From an uncultured Alistipes sp. (GTDB lineage: Bacteria; Bacteroidota; Bacteroidia; Bacteroidales; Rikenellaceae): DNA of 5,637 nucleotides. Each line of letters starts with the position of its first letter. Position 1 is the stretch's first letter. This document shows positions 5,116-5,637 of this stretch, in pieces. Position numbers and translations under genes: made by a program. Location: NCBI GenBank assembly GCA_947173915.1, contig CAMWGZ010000082.1, forward strand, positions 1 to 5,637, in the 5' to 3' direction. Under the pieces are notes generated by a model, which was not told where the DNA came from, did no database searches, and saw only the letters and a list, made by a program, of their open reading frames with translations.

Positions 5116-5637
5116 CTACTCGATCTCCCAGTCGCAGCCATCCTTGCGGTCCTTGACCCGGATGCCGACGGCCGTCAGTCCGTCGCGGATCCTGTCGGCC
5201 AGCGGCCAGTTCTTCTCGGCCTTGGCCGTCTGCCGCATGCCGAGCAGCATCTCCACCAGCGGAGTGACCAGATCGCGTCCGCCGCCCGAGGCCGCCGCCT
5301 TCTCGTCGCGCAGACCCAGAATATCGAACACATAGCGGTGCACGATGCCGCGCAGCCGCTCCAGGTCGGTCTCCGTGATCCGCTGCTGCCCCTCGACCAG
5401 CTGGTTGATGACGCGCACCCAGTCGAACAGCGCGGAGATCGCCATCGGCGAGTTCAGGTCGTCGTCGAGCGCCTCGCGGCAGCGAGTCTCCAGCTCCGAA
5501 GGATCGACCGTCGAATCGGCCGAAGGACGGATCTTCGCCAGCGCCTCGACCCCTTTCATCAGGCGGTCGAGCCCCTTCTCGGCGGCCTGAAGCGCCTCGT
5601 TCGAGAAGTCGAGCGTCGAGCGGTAGTGGGCCTGGAG
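5116..5637 (-). CDS. cysS: Cysteinyl-tRNA synthetase, C-terminal part (5' end outside window)
   Basis: CysRS attaches cysteine to tRNA-Cys in the cytosol. Only the last 173 residues are present; the frame is open to the window edge and the catalytic domain with its HIGH and KMSKS signatures and zinc ligands lies upstream. The visible part starts in LQAHYRSTLDFSNEAL, the typical passage from the catalytic core into the helical anticodon-recognition (DALR) domain, and continues through ALDDDLNSPMAISALFDWVR (about 56-75 of the fragment). The C-terminal region KAEKNWPLADRIRDGLTAVG followed by IRVKDRKDGCDWEIE matches the usual CysRS ending, so the gene ends intact at TAG (5118-5116). A full enzyme is normally about 460-490 residues, so roughly 300 are missing. 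The MATE gene follows after 105 nt, and cotranscription is possible but not shown. Confidence 0.95.
   Translation of the reverse strand, partial: LQAHYRSTLDFSNEALQAAEKGLDRLMKGVEALAKIRPSADSTVDPSELETRCREALDDDLNSPMAISALFDWVRVINQLVEGQQRITETDLERLRGIVHRYVFDILGLRDEKAAASGGGRDLVTPLVEMLLGMRQTAKAEKNWPLADRIRDGLTAVGIRVKDRKDGCDWEIE

Overview
All genes supported here lie on the minus strand, so the window reads from right to left. The content suggests a GC-rich member of the Bacteroidales, most likely Alistipes or another Rikenellaceae. The reasons are a perfect Bacteroidetes -7 promoter box (TAnnTTTG), A-rich or weak ribosome-binding regions before most starts, a lipoprotein of Bacteroidetes style, and protein sequences that read like Bacteroidales homologues. 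The genus is an inference from memory of these families, not from a search.

In transcription order the layout is as follows. At 5637-5116 is the C-terminal third of cysteinyl-tRNA synthetase (cysS), cut by the window edge. A 105-nt gap with GC-rich hairpins follows. At 5010-3610 is a MATE-family efflux transporter. After 19 nt comes a cytidylate kinase-like P-loop protein at 3590-2949, and after 42 nt comes peptide chain release factor 2 (prfB) at 2906-1794. A 198-nt gap then carries a convincing Bacteroidetes promoter and a structured leader for the last gene, a 468-residue lipoprotein of unknown function at 1595-189. That gene ends in a textbook intrinsic terminator at 144-106. The last 105 bases hold no gene that can be supported.

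The MATE, kinase-like and prfB genes are close enough to form one transcription unit, perhaps with cysS upstream. They mix translation functions (cysS, prfB), a putative nucleotide kinase and drug or cation export, so the grouping looks like housekeeping linkage rather than a dedicated pathway. The lipoprotein is a separate unit with its own promoter and terminator, and its GC content is visibly lower than that of its neighbours.

No mobile element, CRISPR array, RNA gene or clear novel multigene system was seen. The points most worth a second look are: prfB is read in one continuous frame with no sign of the usual programmed +1 frameshift; the lipoprotein carries three diverged units of about 130 residues; and its short leader contains a hairpin near the 5' end and two sets of direct repeats.
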